NCBI GenBank assembly: GCA_001796045.1
Contig: MGLN01000052.1
Location: forward strand, 5,513 to 22,699
Direction of reading: 5' to 3'
DNA length: 17,187 nucleotides
DNA from: Caulobacterales bacterium RIFOXYB1_FULL_67_16
GTDB lineage: Bacteria; Pseudomonadota; Alphaproteobacteria; Caulobacterales; Caulobacteraceae
The translations under genes were made by a program, and so were the position numbers. The stretch's first letter is position 1. Every line of letters starts with the position of its first letter. Below, piece after piece: positions 1 through 7,721 of the stretch. The notes below the pieces were generated by a model. It made no database searches. It saw nothing but the letters and a program-made list of their open reading frames with translations, and had not been told where the DNA came from.

Positions 1-2556
1 CGGCTGCGAGCTGGTCATCGGATTGCCGTCTTCCGATTCCGTGTAGGTGTAGGTGCTGCGTACGTCCAGACCTTCGAACACGCCCTCACGCCAGGTCTTC
101 TGACCGGTGATGGCGGCCGAGGTCGAGGACCCGCCGTCCTTCAAATTGTCCAGCAGAAGGTCGAACACCACCGGGCCCGTCGGGTGGGTGTAGACCGGGC
201 GACCGTCAGGCGCCGAGCCCGCGCGGGTGGCCAGCAGATCGCGGTAGTAGAGGGCGTTTTCGAAGTCAGTGCGGATGACATCCGCCTGCAGACGGAAGTC
301 CTCGATCAGTGGCAAGCGGAAATCACGAGCGACAGTCAGATTGTACTTCCAGGCGCTCGGGATCTCGAAGTTCGGGTCCAAAGCCACCACGCTGCCGTTG
401 CCAGGCGTGAAGGTGCAGTTTGCGCCGGTCGGAACCACCGAGAGGTCCGTCACGCCGGTAATGGCGCCCGTGCAGACCGCATTGGTGATGCGGGCGCCGT
501 CGTTGCCGAACGGGTTGCCGATCTGGACGTTGGTGCCGATAGCCGAGAAGCGACCGACGCCGCCCGAAATTGACCAGTCGCTGGGCGTCCAGTTGAAGCC
601 CACGCGCGGCATCAACAGATCACGACCATCCAGATTAGCAGTGTTGTCGAAGCCATTACGGGTGCGGAAGTTGGTGTTCAGCACCGGACGGTCGTCCATG
701 GCGAACCAGTCGTAGCGCAGGCCGTAGTTCAGGCGTAGCGTGTCGCTGATCTGCCAAGTATCTTCGGCGTACACTGAGTTCACGTCGTAGCCGAATTCGA
801 CGGCTCCGTCACGTGCGGTGCCGAACCGCGCGGGGACGGTGCCGCCGGTCGGATCGACCGCGCCGCGGATAATCAAACCGGAAGCATTGCCTGCCAGGAA
901 GTCAGCATAGCTGTTGAACGTCCACTGCCCCAGGGATTGCGACACGAAGACGTTGGTGAAATCGCGCGTCTCGATCCGGGCACCGGCCATGAAGTCGTGC
1001 GATCCCCAGCTATAGCGGCCGATCAGTTCCGCGTTCTGTACTTCGCTGTACAGATAGTTGTCGTGCCGGAAGTTGTCGGCGCCGAACTGGATCTGCGGCG
1101 TTCCCGATCCTGCCTGGACACCGGCAAGATCGCCGACGTTGACAGTGACTTGACCCACCGTGAGGCCGCCGACCGGCAGTTGGGTCGTCTCGGTTTCCTT
1201 ATAGCCGACGCGCAATTCGGTCGAGAAAGCATCCGTCCACTGCGAGTTCAGCTGAGCGTTCCAAGTCGTGAGACGCTCATCCTTGAGATACTGGCTCGAC
1301 TCAAGCGCCAGCCTCGGCTGGGTGGTCGAGCCGCCGTTAATGAAGGCGGAGGTCGTCGAACCGTTGAATGAAGTGCCGGTCGTTTCTTGGAAGGTCACGG
1401 CCAAACGGTGGTTGGCGTTGATATTCCAGTCGATCTTAGCGAGATACTTCTCGTCCTGAACGGGCGGAGCCACGTTGACGAAGGAACCCGGGTCATAGCC
1501 GTACCGGTTCTGAGCTGCCTGCCGGAAGGTCTCGACCGCCGCCGTGGTGATACGCGGGATTGGGTTGGCAAAACCGGCGTCGACCGGACCTTCGTTCAAC
1601 GAGAACTCGGACTCGAACTTTTCGTAAGACGCGAAGAAGAACAGGGTGTCGCGGATGATCGGGCCGCCCAGGGTCGCCCCCCAGGTCTTCTCGTCGAACA
1701 CGCGGTTATAATCTTGGCGAGCCTTGAAGCCGTTGCCGCGGGGGCCGTAACCCCAATAGCGATCGCCCAGTAGGCTGTCGTCGGACTTCTCGTAGAAGGC
1801 CGAGCCCGAGAAGGTGTTGGTGCCGGACTTGGTGACCGCATTGATCGAACCGCCGACAAAGCCGTTATTGATGACGCTGAAGGGCGCAACGGACACGTTC
1901 AGCGCTTGAATCGCGTCGATCGAGATAGGCGAACGCTGGGTCGGATAGCCGTTTCCATTCAAGCCGAACTCATCGTTCTGCCGAATGCCATCGACCGTAA
2001 ACTGGTTCTGACGCGTGTTGGTGCCTGCGAACGAAAGTGCGTCTTCGTTGGACGGATCGAGCGTGACGAACGGGTCCAGTCGCGCGATATCTTTCGGGTC
2101 ACGACTAATCGAAGCGGTTGCAGAGATATCGCCAGCCCCGTAGTTCGAGCCAGTGCCATAACCGAAATCGTTGGAGAAGCGCTGCCCTGTCACCGTAATG
2201 GCTTCGAGTTCGGCCGCAGCTTGATTAAGGACCACATCGCCGTTGACGGGGTCGCCGACGCCGATGCTGGCCAGTTGAATGCCGCCCTCGCCGGCCGCAC
2301 TCGACACAGTCACTGTATAGGGCCCCCCAGCGCGCAGACCGCGCGCACTGTAGAAGCCCGCCGAATCCGACATGGTAGTCACGGTCGTGCCGGTGGGTTC
2401 GTGCAAAATGGTCACCGATCCAGCGACCCCGGCCCCCGACGCGTCGAATATCCGACCACGGATCGCGCCCGTCGTTTCCTGAGCGAAGGCCACGGTCGAA
2501 GCCGACATCATGAGAGCGACGGCTGAAGCACCGTACGCCAGGTTGCGGAAGTTCAT
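1..2556 (-). CDS. TonB-dependent receptor, Oar-like, with N-terminal carboxypeptidase-regulatory-like domain (C-terminus beyond window)
   Basis: The frame is open from ATG at 2556 to the window edge, giving 852 residues with the C-terminus missing. Residues 1-25 form a signal peptide ending in TVAFA before QETTG. A carboxypeptidase-regulatory-like beta-sandwich follows at about 27-110 (TGAIRGRIFDASGAGVAG, then GFYSARGLRAGGPYTVTV), then a TonB-box-like EAITVTG. The plug contains NQFTVDGIRQ, IDAIQALNVSVAPFSVINNG and GGSINAVTKSGTN, all typical of Oar-type outer-membrane receptors, and barrel strands follow. Family knowledge: such receptors import large or scarce substrates across the outer membrane using TonB/ExbBD energy; the substrate cannot be read here. 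The start has GGGGA about 8 bases upstream and encodes the signal peptide. The gene is less GC-rich than its right-hand neighbours. Confidence in the family is high; in the substrate, none. Confidence 0.93.
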   Translation of the reverse strand, partial: MNFRNLAYGASAVALMMSASTVAFAQETTGAIRGRIFDASGAGVAGSVTILHEPTGTTVTTMSDSAGFYSARGLRAGGPYTVTVSSAAGEGGIQLASIGVGDPVNGDVVLNQAAAELEAITVTGQRFSNDFGYGTGSNYGAGDISATASISRDPKDIARLDPFVTLDPSNEDALSFAGTNTRQNQFTVDGIRQNDEFGLNGNGYPTQRSPISIDAIQALNVSVAPFSVINNGFVGGSINAVTKSGTNTFSGSAFYEKSDDSLLGDRYWGYGPRGNGFKARQDYNRVFDEKTWGATLGGPIIRDTLFFFASYEKFESEFSLNEGPVDAGFANPIPRITTAAVETFRQAAQNRYGYDPGSFVNVAPPVQDEKYLAKIDWNINANHRLAVTFQETTGTSFNGSTTSAFINGGSTTQPRLALESSQYLKDERLTTWNAQLNSQWTDAFSTELRVGYKETETTQLPVGGLTVGQVTVNVGDLAGVQAGSGTPQIQFGADNFRHDNYLYSEVQNAELIGRYSWGSHDFMAGARIETRDFTNVFVSQSLGQWTFNSYADFLAGNASGLIIRGAVDPTGGTVPARFGTARDGAVEFGYDVNSVYAEDTWQISDTLRLNYGLRYDWFAMDDRPVLNTNFRTRNGFDNTANLDGRDLLMPRVGFNWTPSDWSISGGVGRFSAIGTNVQIGNPFGNDGARITNAVCTGAITGVTDLSVVPTGANCTFTPGNGSVVALDPNFEIPSAWKYNLTVARDFRLPLIEDFRLQADVIRTDFENALYYRDLLATRAGSAPDGRPVYTHPTGPVVFDLLLDNLKDGGSSTSAAITGQKTWREGVFEGLDVRSTYTYTESEDGNPMTSSQP

Positions 2557-2661
2557 TAGAGCTATCCCCAGCTGTGGCCCGAAATGGCCGACGGCGTGTT
2601 TCAACCACGCCACAATCCGGCCCCCTCTACGTCCATCGACGCAACAATAGGATACAATTTT

Positions 2662-2694
2662 GTGACAGAGACGTGACAGCGGACACTAGTGTCA
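2662..2694. promoter_or_regulatory. Candidate operator cluster upstream of the TonB-dependent receptor
   Basis: Two direct copies of GTGACAG lie at 2662-2668 and 2673-2679, 11 bp apart start to start, about one helical turn. A perfect 12-bp palindrome, GACACTAGTGTC, follows at 2682-2693. The recurring half-site is TGACA/TGTCA. The cluster sits 106-140 bp upstream of the receptor start, inside an otherwise empty gap between the capsule gene and the receptor. Regulated TonB-dependent receptors often have such sites, but the regulator is unknown and the role is inferred. Confidence 0.4.
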
Positions 2695-2710
2695 TGTCCG
2701 CAACACTTAC

Positions 2711-2724
2711 CCGAGATGTCTCGG
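2711..2724 (-). terminator. Small hairpin just after the kpsS-like stop codon
   Basis: CCGAGA and TCTCGG pair around a 2-base centre, 6 bases past the stop codon of the kpsS-like gene. There is no T-run on the minus strand after it, so it is at best a weak terminator or an RNA 3' stabiliser. Confidence 0.25.
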
Positions 2725-2729
2725 CTCGG

Positions 2730-3995
2730 TTAGAAATCCCGCTCGAACATGTCCGCAACCCCATGGGCGGTACGCTGGATCGCCCGGGGTTCGTGGAAAT
2801 TGCCGTTCACTTGGCTCTGAGCGATCACATGGGCGCGGAAGCGGGTGAAAAGTGCAGGATCCGGTCCCTGGGGCGCGGTCCAGAAGGCGTCGAGAGGTTG
2901 CTGATCGGTCAAGCCTTCGAAGTCGAAGAAGGCGTCGCCCAGCACCTTGACCGGCGTCTGGAAACCCAGAGCCGAGAGAGCGGCGCTGGAGTTGTTGACC
3001 ACCATGCCGAGAGAGGCCCGGCACAGCTGGGCCAGATTGCCGCCGTCGATGAAATCGACCCGGCCCTGCAGGCCGCGCTCGATCGCCAGCCTGCGCGTCA
3101 CGGCCGCCAGATCGACGACCCCGGGATCGAGCGGATGGTTCTTGACCACCAGCCGCGCCCCCTTCGGCGCATGGGCGGCGAAACTGGTCATCAGGCGGGC
3201 CAGGAAGGCGGTGTTGTCGGGATAGCGCGAATACCGCAGCAGCTGGGCGTCGCCCTCGCGCTGGAGACAGGCGATGAAGAAGGGGCCGCGAGCCGCGATC
3301 ACATCCGCGTCGTTGCGCGCCTGTGACCGCCAGGCGAGTCCCAGGTAGCGCCGAACATGGCCCAGGCATTGGGTCAGAGGCGAGAAGGTGTAATGATTGA
3401 CATGGCGGGGGAACAGCAACTGTCCAAGCCCCTGCACCACATGATAAGCGCTGATGTTGATCACATGGTACGGCAAGATCCGCCCCACCGGCGTCGGCTC
3501 CGGCAGCTTGGGGGCAGGCGCGCCATAGGCCTGTCTGAAGCGGGGTAGTCCGCTGGACGCATTGACGCCGTTGCGTTCGACGGTAATCCAGTCGGGCCGA
3601 AAATAGCCGTTTTCTAGAACCCAGACCTTGGATGAAAGGCTCTCACTGCGCGATAAAACGACGCGATTGTACGGCCCGCCCTCGCCGAAAAGAATCACAT
3701 CAGTGAAACCGGCGGTCATTTCGGCCAGTCTTGAGGCCCAAGCATCGGCGCCCTGTCGGAACACCACACCGCCCGCGCGATTCCATTCCATCGCGTCGCC
3801 CGCGTTGAAGATCATGCGTCGCACGACGGCACCGCGAGCTTCAAGCACCGCCGCCAGCTTCACGCTAAAGCGGCCGAACGGTGCGGAAACGATCAGAAAG
3901 CGCCGGCCGGATAAACCGGCCTTTGCCTGAGCCTCTTCAGGGAGATGCGGACGCTCCGGCGCTGGGCGGACAAAAAATGCCGAGGCGGGAAACAC
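2730..3995 (-). CDS. KpsS-like capsule polysaccharide biosynthesis protein (putative Kdo-type glycosyltransferase)
   Basis: This belongs to the capsule synthesis family of KpsS (Capsule_synth). In this 421-residue model, homology starts at about residue 31 (RRFLIVSAPFG). It continues through GITD/VILFGEGGPYNR-like sequence, ENGYFRPDWITVE at about 128-140, KNHPLDPG at about 285, and NNSSAALSALGFQTPVKVLG at about 334-353; the last two are hallmark motifs. Known members transfer Kdo residues to a lipid acceptor in the cytoplasm to start group 2 capsule. The start is uncertain: an in-frame ATG at 4091 follows directly after a TGA and adds an arginine-rich stretch unlike the family, so a GTG at 3995 is preferred here, with a weak ribosome site. 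No other capsule genes (kpsC, kpsD/E, kpsM/T) are nearby, so acceptor and product are open. Confidence 0.8.
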   Translation of the reverse strand: MFPASAFFVRPAPERPHLPEEAQAKAGLSGRRFLIVSAPFGRFSVKLAAVLEARGAVVRRMIFNAGDAMEWNRAGGVVFRQGADAWASRLAEMTAGFTDVILFGEGGPYNRVVLSRSESLSSKVWVLENGYFRPDWITVERNGVNASSGLPRFRQAYGAPAPKLPEPTPVGRILPYHVINISAYHVVQGLGQLLFPRHVNHYTFSPLTQCLGHVRRYLGLAWRSQARNDADVIAARGPFFIACLQREGDAQLLRYSRYPDNTAFLARLMTSFAAHAPKGARLVVKNHPLDPGVVDLAAVTRRLAIERGLQGRVDFIDGGNLAQLCRASLGMVVNNSSAALSALGFQTPVKVLGDAFFDFEGLTDQQPLDAFWTAPQGPDPALFTRFRAHVIAQSQVNGNFHEPRAIQRTAHGVADMFERDF

Positions 3996-4342
3996 TCTGT
4001 CTCGGGGCCGATATGAGGTTGTTTGCGCCCGTAAACGGTATCGGCGTCGGCGCCGCGCAGAGACTCTGGCATCCGGGCGCGCATCCACCATTCAAGCAGC
4101 TCTCGATTGCAAAACGGCGCCCAATGTCGCCCGGCTCATGCGTTCCAGCCGGCACGAAAAAAATTCGAAAGGCCCACCCATGGCTTTCAGTCTGACGCCT
4201 CTTTTCGCTCCGTTCAACCCAATTGCCCGCAGCCGCAAACAGATTTGTCGCCCACCGGATAGGGACGGCTGAAAACGAGAAGGTCGCCGCTCCAGATAGA
4301 AACAGCGACCCCGGACGGCTTTTCGTCACAACTTCCAAATGT
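3996..4342. other. Gap between kpsS-like gene and ompA with only broken frames
   Basis: No intact gene is apparent here. On the minus strand, short open stretches in three frames read like protein but are cut by stops. One runs from about 4120 to 3893 and contains NRELLEWWMRARMPESLRG; an overlapping frame reads FRIFFVPAGTHEPGD. This could be the decayed end of a capsule-locus gene, the frameshifted N-terminus of the kpsS-like gene, or chance. The part from 4140 to 4340 is richer in A and T than the flanks and must hold any promoter of the kpsS-like gene, but I cannot pick out convincing promoter boxes. Confidence 0.35.
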
Positions 4343-4374
4343 GTCTCCGGCACGACCGTGGTCGTGCCGGAGAC
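4343..4374 (-). terminator. Strong hairpin terminator after ompA
   Basis: A perfect 15-bp inverted repeat (GTCTCCGGCACGACC and its complement) has a 2-base centre and lies 7 bases after the ompA stop codon. Only a short ATTT follows on the transcribed side, so termination may depend partly on Rho, or the stem may protect the 3' end of an abundant mRNA. No gene on the other strand ends here. Confidence 0.6.
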
Positions 4375-4380
4375 CACGGC

Positions 4381-5526
4381 TTAGAAGTTGATGTCGATGG
4401 TGGCGCGACGGTTCAGCGGCTCGCGGACGCCGTCGGCGGTGGGCTTGGCCAGGGCGGTTTCGCCCTTGCCGTCGAGGGCGATGACGCCGCCGTTGACGCC
4501 TTGGGCGACCAGGGCGTCGGCGACGGTGCGCGAACGACGGTTCGACAGGCCCACATTATAGGCGGCCGAGCCCGAGGTGTCGGTGTAGCCGACGATGACG
4601 ACGCGCGTCGGACGACCCGACTTGGCGTAGTTGGCGGCCTGGGTAACGACCGAGCGGGCTTCAGCCGTCAGGTCCGAGCGATCCCAGTCGAAATAGACCA
4701 CGAACTGACGGGCAACGGGGGCCGGAGCCGGAGCCGGAGCCGGGGGAGGCGGCGGCGGGGGAGGCGGCGGCGGAGGCGGCGGGGGCGGGGGCGGCGGGGG
4801 AGCCGCTTCCTCGGCGCCGAAGCTATAGCGCAGACCCAGGGTCACGGTGTGCGACTGGTCGTAGTCGCCGTCCCATTCGCCGAACGAGGTGCCGCCGACG
4901 GTGGCCGACTCGAACGAGGCGTCGCCGGTCAGATAGCGGTAGGTCAGATCGATGTTGGCGCGGTCGCTGATGGCCCAGGCCAGGCCGGCGATCGCCTGGG
5001 CGGCGAACTCGGTCGAGCTGTCGTCAACGGCGAAGCTGGCGCCGCGGTTGTCGCGCAGGGCGCCGACGGTCTCGGTGTTGACGCGGTTCACGCCGGCGCC
5101 GAGGCCGACGAAGGGACGCACGCCCCAGGCTTCATAGCCGAAGTCATAGATGACGTTGGCCATCAGGGTCGTCGACTCGATATCGCCTTCGGGCGAGAAG
5201 CAGCCGCCGGTGGCCGGAGTGAGGTTGCAGAGACCGCCGGGGCCCGACACGGCGCGCACGGTGCCGATGTCGCCCGAGCGATAACCGCCTTCCAGCTCGA
5301 CGCGCCAGTTGGGGTTGAAGCGATAGCCGAGGCGGGCGAAGGCCGCCCAGCCGTCGTTCACTTCATAGTTCCAATTCACGCCCGTCGTGGAGGACTCGGC
5401 GTTGATGTCGTCGATGATGTGGTAGCCGGCGTCGATGGCGCCGTACCAGCCGTTCGGTTCTGCCGAGGCCGCGCCGGCTGCGAACAGCCCCGCTACGGCG
5501 ACGGAGGCGAGAAGTTTGAGCTTCAT
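4381..5526 (-). CDS. ompA: OmpA-family outer membrane protein with proline-rich linker
   Basis: The protein has 381 residues. Residues 1-22 are a signal peptide (MKLKLLASVAVAGLFAAGAASA). Residues 23-237 form an eight-strand-type beta-barrel with GWYGAIDAGYH, WRVELEGGYRSG, GVRPFVGLGAGVN and TYRYLTGD strands, ending in VTLGLRYSFG. A linker at 243-270 has 20 consecutive prolines and then alternating Ala-Pro. The C-terminal OmpA domain (272-381) binds peptidoglycan: D316 in GYTDTSGS and R331 in NVGLSNRRSRTV fit the diaminopimelate-binding pattern NxxLSxxRxxxV. The protein therefore anchors the outer membrane to the wall. GAGGA lies 4 bases before the ATG. It stands alone, with its own terminator and a divergent thiolase upstream. 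The loop at about 100-109 has two cysteines (LCN and GCF) that could form a disulfide, which is unusual in a porin loop. Confidence 0.95.
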   Translation of the reverse strand: MKLKLLASVAVAGLFAAGAASAEPNGWYGAIDAGYHIIDDINAESSTTGVNWNYEVNDGWAAFARLGYRFNPNWRVELEGGYRSGDIGTVRAVSGPGGLCNLTPATGGCFSPEGDIESTTLMANVIYDFGYEAWGVRPFVGLGAGVNRVNTETVGALRDNRGASFAVDDSSTEFAAQAIAGLAWAISDRANIDLTYRYLTGDASFESATVGGTSFGEWDGDYDQSHTVTLGLRYSFGAEEAAPPPPPPPPPPPPPPPPPPPPAPAPAPAPVARQFVVYFDWDRSDLTAEARSVVTQAANYAKSGRPTRVVIVGYTDTSGSAAYNVGLSNRRSRTVADALVAQGVNGGVIALDGKGETALAKPTADGVREPLNRRATIDINF

Positions 5527-5626
5527 AGCTTCCTCAATCTGTAAAAAATGCCCGAAGCCGAGCCTGTCGCCCGACGTTCCCGAGCCAAACGGCGCCCCAC
5601 CGCCCAGGTTCCGCCCGACTTGGATG

Positions 5627-5653
5627 AATGTGGCGACTGTGGCGCCGTTTCAA
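5627..5653 (-). promoter_or_regulatory. Candidate ompA promoter
   Basis: On the minus strand, TTGAAA (5653-5648) is followed after 13 bp by GCCACATT (5634-5627). This partly fits the Caulobacter housekeeping pattern TTGaCg, 10-14 bp, GCTANAWC. It would give a leader of nearly 100 bases. The -10 match is only 5 of 8, so this is tentative. Confidence 0.25.
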
Positions 5654-5691
5654 CACATTGGGCGCCGCAGCGAGCACGCCGCCCCCTTGCC

Positions 5692-5716
5692 TTGACGTCG
5701 CGGGAGGCGCCTAACC
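5692..5716 (+). promoter_or_regulatory. Sigma-73-type promoter for the thiolase gene
   Basis: TTGACG at 5692-5697 and GCCTAACC at 5709-5716 are separated by 11 bp. They closely match the Caulobacter housekeeping consensus TTGaCgS, 10-14 bp, GCTANAWC. Transcription would begin near 5722-5725, leaving a leader of about 60 bases before the ATG. Confidence 0.6.
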
Positions 5717-5781
5717 TCCGCCTGAGGAAACGTCACGACCTGAGCGGTCCACCCGCCGGTCAAACAGGAACAAGGACCGAC

Positions 5782-6984
5782 ATGCGCGAAGCCGTCATCG
5801 TCTCCACCGCCCGCACGCCGATCGGCCGCGCCTACCGCGGGGCCTTCAACGACACCCAAGCCCAGCAGCTGGGCGCCCACGCCGTCAAGCACGCGGTCCA
5901 GCGCGCCGGCGTCGATCCGGCCGAGATCGAGGACGTAATCATCGGCGCGGCCCTGCAGCAAGGCTCGACCGGAACCAATGTGGCCCGCCAGGTCGCCCTG
6001 GCGGCCGGTCTCCCGTCTTCGGTTCCGGGCATGAGCCTGGATCGGCAATGCGCCTCGGGCCTGATGGCCATCGCCACGGCGGCCAAACAGGTGATCGTCG
6101 ACCAGCAGAAAATGGCGGTCGGCGGCGGCCTGGAGAGCATCTCTCTGGTCCAGAACCCGCACATGAACCTGTACCGGGGCAAGGACGAAGCCCTGCTGAA
6201 GCTCGCCCCCCACATCTATATGTCGATGCTGGAGACGGCCGAGGTCGTCGCCCGTCGCTACGGCATCGGCCGGGACCGCCAGGACGAATACGCGCTCCAG
6301 TCCCAGCAGCGCACGGCCCAGGCCCAGGCGGAAGGGCGGCTGGACGCCGAAATCGTGCCCATGACCACCACCATGCTGGTCACGGACAAGGCCACCGGCG
6401 AGACCGCGTCAAAGGAGGTGACCCTGTCCAAGGACGAGGGCAACCGGCCCGACACGACTCTCGAGGGGTTGAAGGCGCTGAAGCCGGTCTTCGGCAGCGG
6501 CGAGGAAATCCAACAGGGCGAGTACATCACCGCCGGCAATGCGTCCCAGCTGTCCGACGGCGCCTCGGCCTGCGTCGTCATGGAGGCCGGCGAGGCGGTG
6601 AAACGCAATCTTCAGCCGCTGGGCGCCTATCGCGGCATGGCGGTGGCGGGGGTGGAGCCGGACGAGATGGGCATAGGCCCGGTCTACGCCGTGCCCAAAC
6701 TGCTGAAGCGCCATGGGCTGACGGTCGACGACATCGGCATCTGGGAGCTGAACGAGGCCTTCGCCGTCCAGGTCCTCTACTGCCGCGACCAGCTGGGCAT
6801 CCCGGACGAACTGCTGAACGTCTCGGGCGGCGCCATCTCCATCGGCCATCCCTACGGCATGTCCGGCGCCCGGATGACCGGCCACGTCCTGATCGAGGGC
6901 AAGCGGCGCGGGGCCAAGTACGGCGTCGTCACCATGTGCGTCGGCGGCGGCATGGGCGCGGCGGGGCTGTTCGAGATTTATTGA
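5782..6984 (+). CDS. Acetyl-CoA C-acyltransferase (thiolase)
   Basis: This is a 400-residue thiolase, full length for the family. The nucleophile is C90 in SLDRQCASGLMAI. H356 lies in GGAISIGHPYGMSGAR and C386 in MCVGGGMGAAG; together they form the usual Cys-His-Cys active site. NEAFAVQ is also present. The enzyme either cleaves 3-ketoacyl-CoA with CoA in beta-oxidation or condenses two acetyl-CoA; the sequence does not settle which. The open frame runs back to 5548, but the start at 5782 is supported by AAGGA at 5772-5776, by the promoter at 5692-5716, and by the family N-terminus MREAVIVSTARTPIGR. No other fatty-acid oxidation gene is adjacent, so it is a single-gene transcription unit. Confidence 0.95.
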   Translation: MREAVIVSTARTPIGRAYRGAFNDTQAQQLGAHAVKHAVQRAGVDPAEIEDVIIGAALQQGSTGTNVARQVALAAGLPSSVPGMSLDRQCASGLMAIATAAKQVIVDQQKMAVGGGLESISLVQNPHMNLYRGKDEALLKLAPHIYMSMLETAEVVARRYGIGRDRQDEYALQSQQRTAQAQAEGRLDAEIVPMTTTMLVTDKATGETASKEVTLSKDEGNRPDTTLEGLKALKPVFGSGEEIQQGEYITAGNASQLSDGASACVVMEAGEAVKRNLQPLGAYRGMAVAGVEPDEMGIGPVYAVPKLLKRHGLTVDDIGIWELNEAFAVQVLYCRDQLGIPDELLNVSGGAISIGHPYGMSGARMTGHVLIEGKRRGAKYGVVTMCVGGGMGAAGLFEIY

Positions 6985-6990
6985 GACGCT

Positions 6991-7142
6991 CGTCTCCTCC
7001 CCGCCTTGCGGGGAGGAGACGCGGCGCTTCTTCAGCGCCGTGACGGAGGGGTTCTTCCCGCATCACCGGCGCCGGTGGGACTTCAAGAGCCCCTCCACCA
7101 CGCTTCGCGCGGTCCCCCTCCCCGCTTCGCAGGGAGGAGACG
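6991..7142. repeat. Nested palindromic intergenic element
   Basis: The whole gap between the convergent thiolase and coq7 genes is palindromic. There is a perfect 14-bp stem with a 3-base loop at 6991-7021. A 7-bp stem with a 5-base loop lies at 7022-7040. A self-complementary 14-mer, CACCGGCGCCGGTG, lies at 7064-7077. GGAGGGG at 7045-7051 pairs with CCCCTCC at 7090-7096. A near-copy of the first stem (CTCCCCGCTTCGCAGGGAGG) lies at about 7129-7138 and onward. The layout resembles REP/BIME-type dispersed elements, and the first stem could also end transcription from both sides. Confidence 0.65.
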
Positions 7143-7144
7143 GT

Positions 7145-7717
7145 CTAGACCTTCTCGCTGATCTTGATCGCCGCGCGGCAGCCCGCCTTGATCACCCCGC
7201 TCAGCAGCCGATAGGCGGGCGCCTCGCGGCTGCCGTGCTCGACGGCGTGGTCGTGATGGGCCAGCTCCTCGTCGCGGAACTGTTTCAGCTCGGCCGCCAG
7301 GGCCGGGTCGCGGTCGCCGATCTCGGCGATCTGGTCGGCGTAGTGTTTCTCGATCACGCTTTCGACCGCCTCGGTGCAGGCGTGGGCGGCCTTCTCGCCG
7401 ATCAGGGCCGTGCCGACCCCGAGCGCGGAAGCCGCGATCCGCCACAGCGGCGTCATGGCCGTCGGCCGCACGCGCCGCTCGTTCAGCAGCCGCTCGAACC
7501 GGGCCAGGTGAACCGCCTCCTGATCCTGCATCTCGCCCAGGTCGCGGGCGATGTCGCCGCGCGCCTTGCGGCCCTCGAACACGGCCCTCTGGGCCCGATA
7601 GATCAGGACCGCCGCATATTCGCCGGCGTGATCCACGCGCAGGATCTCGTCCATCCGCGCCTTGTTCGCGCCCATTCCCGGGCGGGCCAGAGGAATATGA
7701 GGAGCGGCGTCGGTCAT
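7145..7717 (-). CDS. coq7: Demethoxyubiquinone hydroxylase, COQ7 family
   Basis: This 190-residue carboxylate-bridged di-iron enzyme hydroxylates demethoxyubiquinone, the penultimate step of ubiquinone synthesis, at the inner membrane. The ligand set is visible: E33 in VDHAGEYAA, E67 and H70 in QEAVH, E119 in EAVESVIEKHY, and E151 and H154 in DEELAHHDHA. That gives the two ExxH motifs of the family. The length matches bacterial single-domain COQ7. It is the last gene of the yqaA-dsbB-coq7 row; its ATG lies 4 bases after the dsbB stop, which suggests coupled translation. DsbB passes electrons to ubiquinone, so the pairing makes functional sense, though direct cooperation is inference. Confidence 0.95.
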   Translation of the reverse strand: MTDAAPHIPLARPGMGANKARMDEILRVDHAGEYAAVLIYRAQRAVFEGRKARGDIARDLGEMQDQEAVHLARFERLLNERRVRPTAMTPLWRIAASALGVGTALIGEKAAHACTEAVESVIEKHYADQIAEIGDRDPALAAELKQFRDEELAHHDHAVEHGSREAPAYRLLSGVIKAGCRAAIKISEKV

Positions 7718-7721
7718 GGCG

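Noticed and set aside
3893..4377. Two short minus-strand frames upstream of the kpsS-like gene as real genes
   Set aside because: They overlap each other and have no ribosome site or complete domain; kept only as a possible remnant.
4741..4800. GC-rich short-period repeat as a possible microsatellite or CRISPR-like array
   Set aside because: It is simply the proline codon run of ompA, in frame and without spacers.
4339..5544. Long plus-strand open frame of about 400 codons across ompA
   Set aside because: It is the antisense of ompA; its Arg/Gly-rich part is the complement of the proline tract, and it lacks any family motif.
5548..5781. N-terminal extension of the thiolase frame
   Set aside because: It would run through the ompA leader and the thiolase's own promoter; the ribosome site and family N-terminus support 5782.
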